64,000 nucleotides of DNA from Thiorhodovibrio frisius (GTDB lineage: Bacteria; Pseudomonadota; Gammaproteobacteria; Chromatiales; Chromatiaceae). The stretch's first letter is position 1; each line of letters opens with the position of its first letter. The notes beneath the pieces were generated by a model. That model searched no databases. It had not been told where the DNA came from and was given only the letters and a program-made list of their open reading frames with translations. The stretch is from the NCBI RefSeq assembly GCF_033954835.1, contig NZ_CP121471.1:4892501-4956500 (forward strand), read 5' to 3'. The position numbers were made by a program, and so were the translations under genes. This document shows, piece after piece, positions 62,402-64,000 of the stretch.

Positions 62402-64000
62402 TCAAACCGCCAGCTCCACCTGATCGCGGCCCGCCTGCTTGGCGCGATACAGCGCCTCATCGGCGCGCATCATCAGGGTGTTCGGGTCCGCGACTGGCTC
62501 AGGGTAGCTGGCGATGCCGGCCGACAGGGTGACGGGCCCGAGCATGAGGCCCTCGACCTGAATCGGCTCGGCGGCAACCAAGCTACGCAATGCCTCACTG
62601 CGCTCGCGGGCCGAATCGATGCCGGCGGCAGGCATGAGTGCGACAAATTCCTCGCCGCCATAGCGACAGACTAGATCGGTCTCGCGAAACACCCGGCGAA
62701 GCTGCCCGGCAACCTGCTTGAGCGCGGCATCCCCGGCGGCATGGCCGTGGCTGTCGTTGAAGCGCTTGAAGTGATCGACATCGCAGATCACCAGCGACAG
62801 CGGTGTGCGTTGGCGCTCGGCCACGGCGATCTCTCGTGACAGTATCTCATCGAGAAAGCGGCGATTTTTCAGTCCGGTCAGGCCGTCTTCATAGGAGAGC
62901 ACGCGCAACTCGTCTTGCAGCGCGAGCAACGACAGGCTCAGGTTAATTTTTTCTACCGCGCGCTCGAGGAATCGCCACCAGAGCAAGGTCTCTTCGGGCA
63001 GCTCCCCGCCAGCCTTGCTGCTTGTTTGATCGCTTGCCTCGCCGGCGGGTGCGCGCAGCAACAACAGGCCAAAGTCGGTACGCCCGAATTGCGGGTGCTC
63101 GTAATGCAACCGAAACGGCCAGATGCGGCTACTGGCGGTCGTGTCGGTGCTGCGGTCTGTCTCCTCGCCGCTGCCCGACCTAGGCACGGGAGCAGCCAGG
63201 CTCTCATCCAGCGTGGGAGGCGGATCGCCCCAGGTGACGCGCGGCGCGCGACCCTCGCCAGCCGCGCCGACGCGATAGAACGCGCCGGGCAGAGGCTCGC
63301 ACAATCCAGGCAAGCTATCGTTGAGCACCTGTTCTGTGGCACACAGGCGTTCGCAGTTCTGTAAACGCGCGATCAGAACTTCGAGTTGGGCGCCCTTGCG
63401 GTTTTCCATCTCCAGCAAACAGACGCGAGCCGCCTCGCGCTCGACCAAGCGCTCAAGCTCGGCGGTACGCGTGGCGACCTGCGTCTCCAATGAGGTATTC
63501 AACACCGCCAATTCGCGCTGGGTGCTGGCAAAGTGCCGCACCGAGATCACGACAATGGCCAGCGAGAACGACAGCACGCCCCAGGCTAGTGGCACTTGGG
63601 TCCAGGGCAGCAGGTTGTGCGCCACGGCCATATCCAGCATCAACAGCAGCCCAAGCAGGGCCACTGCGGCCAGGATGAGCTTTTGCTCCAGAGTGCCAGC
63701 GCGCACCAGCGGTAGCGCCGGCAGCATCATGATGGGCAGGGTAATGGCAAAGAGTGCGTCGAACACCGGATAGGTGTTGGCTACTGAGACCCACCCGAGT
63801 CCGGCAAGCGCGAGCGCACCAAATAGATACGCCAGATGCAGCCGGCGAATGACAACCAGCAGCCAACTGCGATCCGGGCGCAGCCACTGCTCAAGCAGCA
63901 ACGCGATGGCGACGGGAATCAGATAATAGCCGCCGGCGCCAATGAATTCCCACAGCAACGGATGATTGAAAATCAGCAGTGCGGCCTGGGCGCCGCTGAG
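62402..64000 (-). CDS. Diguanylate cyclase with 7TM-type N-terminus, cut by window edge
   Basis: At least 532 residues; the frame is open to the window edge with no start, so the N-terminus lies beyond it. The first 160 residues form at least five hydrophobic helices, the latter part of a 7TMR-DISM-like membrane domain. After a coiled coil (TAELERLVEREAARV) comes a GGDEF domain: FKRFNDSHGHAAGDAALKQVA and the active motif YGGEEF, with the inhibitory I-site RETD five residues before it. Active c-di-GMP synthesis with product feedback is expected. Its stop overlaps the optional TTG start of the DUF1656 gene, so it heads the efflux operon. Confidence 0.92.
   Translation of the reverse strand, partial: LSGAQAALLIFNHPLLWEFIGAGGYYLIPVAIALLLEQWLRPDRSWLLVVIRRLHLAYLFGALALAGLGWVSVANTYPVFDALFAITLPIMMLPALPLVRAGTLEQKLILAAVALLGLLLMLDMAVAHNLLPWTQVPLAWGVLSFSLAIVVISVRHFASTQRELAVLNTSLETQVATRTAELERLVEREAARVCLLEMENRKGAQLEVLIARLQNCERLCATEQVLNDSLPGLCEPLPGAFYRVGAAGEGRAPRVTWGDPPPTLDESLAAPVPRSGSGEETDRSTDTTASSRIWPFRLHYEHPQFGRTDFGLLLLRAPAGEASDQTSSKAGGELPEETLLWWRFLERAVEKINLSLSLLALQDELRVLSYEDGLTGLKNRRFLDEILSREIAVAERQRTPLSLVICDVDHFKRFNDSHGHAAGDAALKQVAGQLRRVFRETDLVCRYGGEEFVALMPAAGIDSARERSEALRSLVAAEPIQVEGLMLGPVTLSAGIASYPEPVADPNTLMMRADEALYRAKQAGRDQVELAV

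Overview
The window is a chromosomal stretch from a GC-rich gammaproteobacterium, most likely of the purple sulfur bacteria (Chromatiales). I infer this from the E. coli-like core gene orders (envC with ctpA, yibN-secB-gpsA-trmL, ntrBC near glnA, glyQS with gmhB and plsC), the codon use and the protein sequences. No photosynthesis or sulfur-oxidation operon lies in the window, so the order-level placement is an inference. I saw no rRNA, tRNA or CRISPR array.

Layout. 1-1762: DUF1249 protein, thioredoxin-like protein and adenylate kinase. 1800-8900: an accessory island of lower GC. It carries a lone AbiEii-like nucleotidyltransferase, then roadblock/LC7, a V4R-like protein, an amidoligase, a class II glutamine amidotransferase and a second roadblock/LC7, all on the plus strand, and ends with a 35-unit pentapeptide-repeat protein with a DUF5758-like tail. 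8886-22598: housekeeping genes (YbaB, DUF3581, HtpG, phosphoglucomutase, YajL, CtpA, EnvC, a YgaV/SqrR-type ArsR regulator next to a rhodanese, SecB, GpsA, TrmL). 22600-31000: nitrogen regulation. ntrB-ntrC and glnA are on the minus strand; glnA has a sigma-54 promoter and two NtrC-type sites. 31000-37600: glyQ-glyS-mazG-like-gmhB-plsC and a chemoreceptor. 38700-48540: MetG, SufE, IscA, a LON-domain protein, a DedA-like protein, a second amidoligase paired with a class I amidotransferase, a DUF815 ATPase, EttA and a small secreted Cys protein. 48780-55632: DnaE2, TruC, LeuA and an Lrp/AsnC regulator. 55607-58278: a complete IS66 element inside the 3' end of the Lrp gene. 58345-64000: a small hypothetical protein, then a diguanylate cyclase/DUF1656/HlyD/FUSC efflux operon.

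Most notable: (1) the roadblock/amidoligase/class II amidotransferase island, a candidate uncharacterised amide-forming system with regulatory partners and no GTPase beside it; (2) an IS66 insertion that can be resolved to the base, with its 8-bp target duplication, and that swaps the last 19 residues of an Lrp regulator for 7 IS-encoded ones; (3) a duplicated dnaE2 promoter and LexA box embedded in the 3' end of truC; (4) a two-cysteine ArsR candidate persulfide sensor beside a rhodanese; (5) a dispersed inverted-repeat element in four places, a two-hairpin repeat upstream of both ntrB and glnA, and many 12-16 bp tandem duplications.
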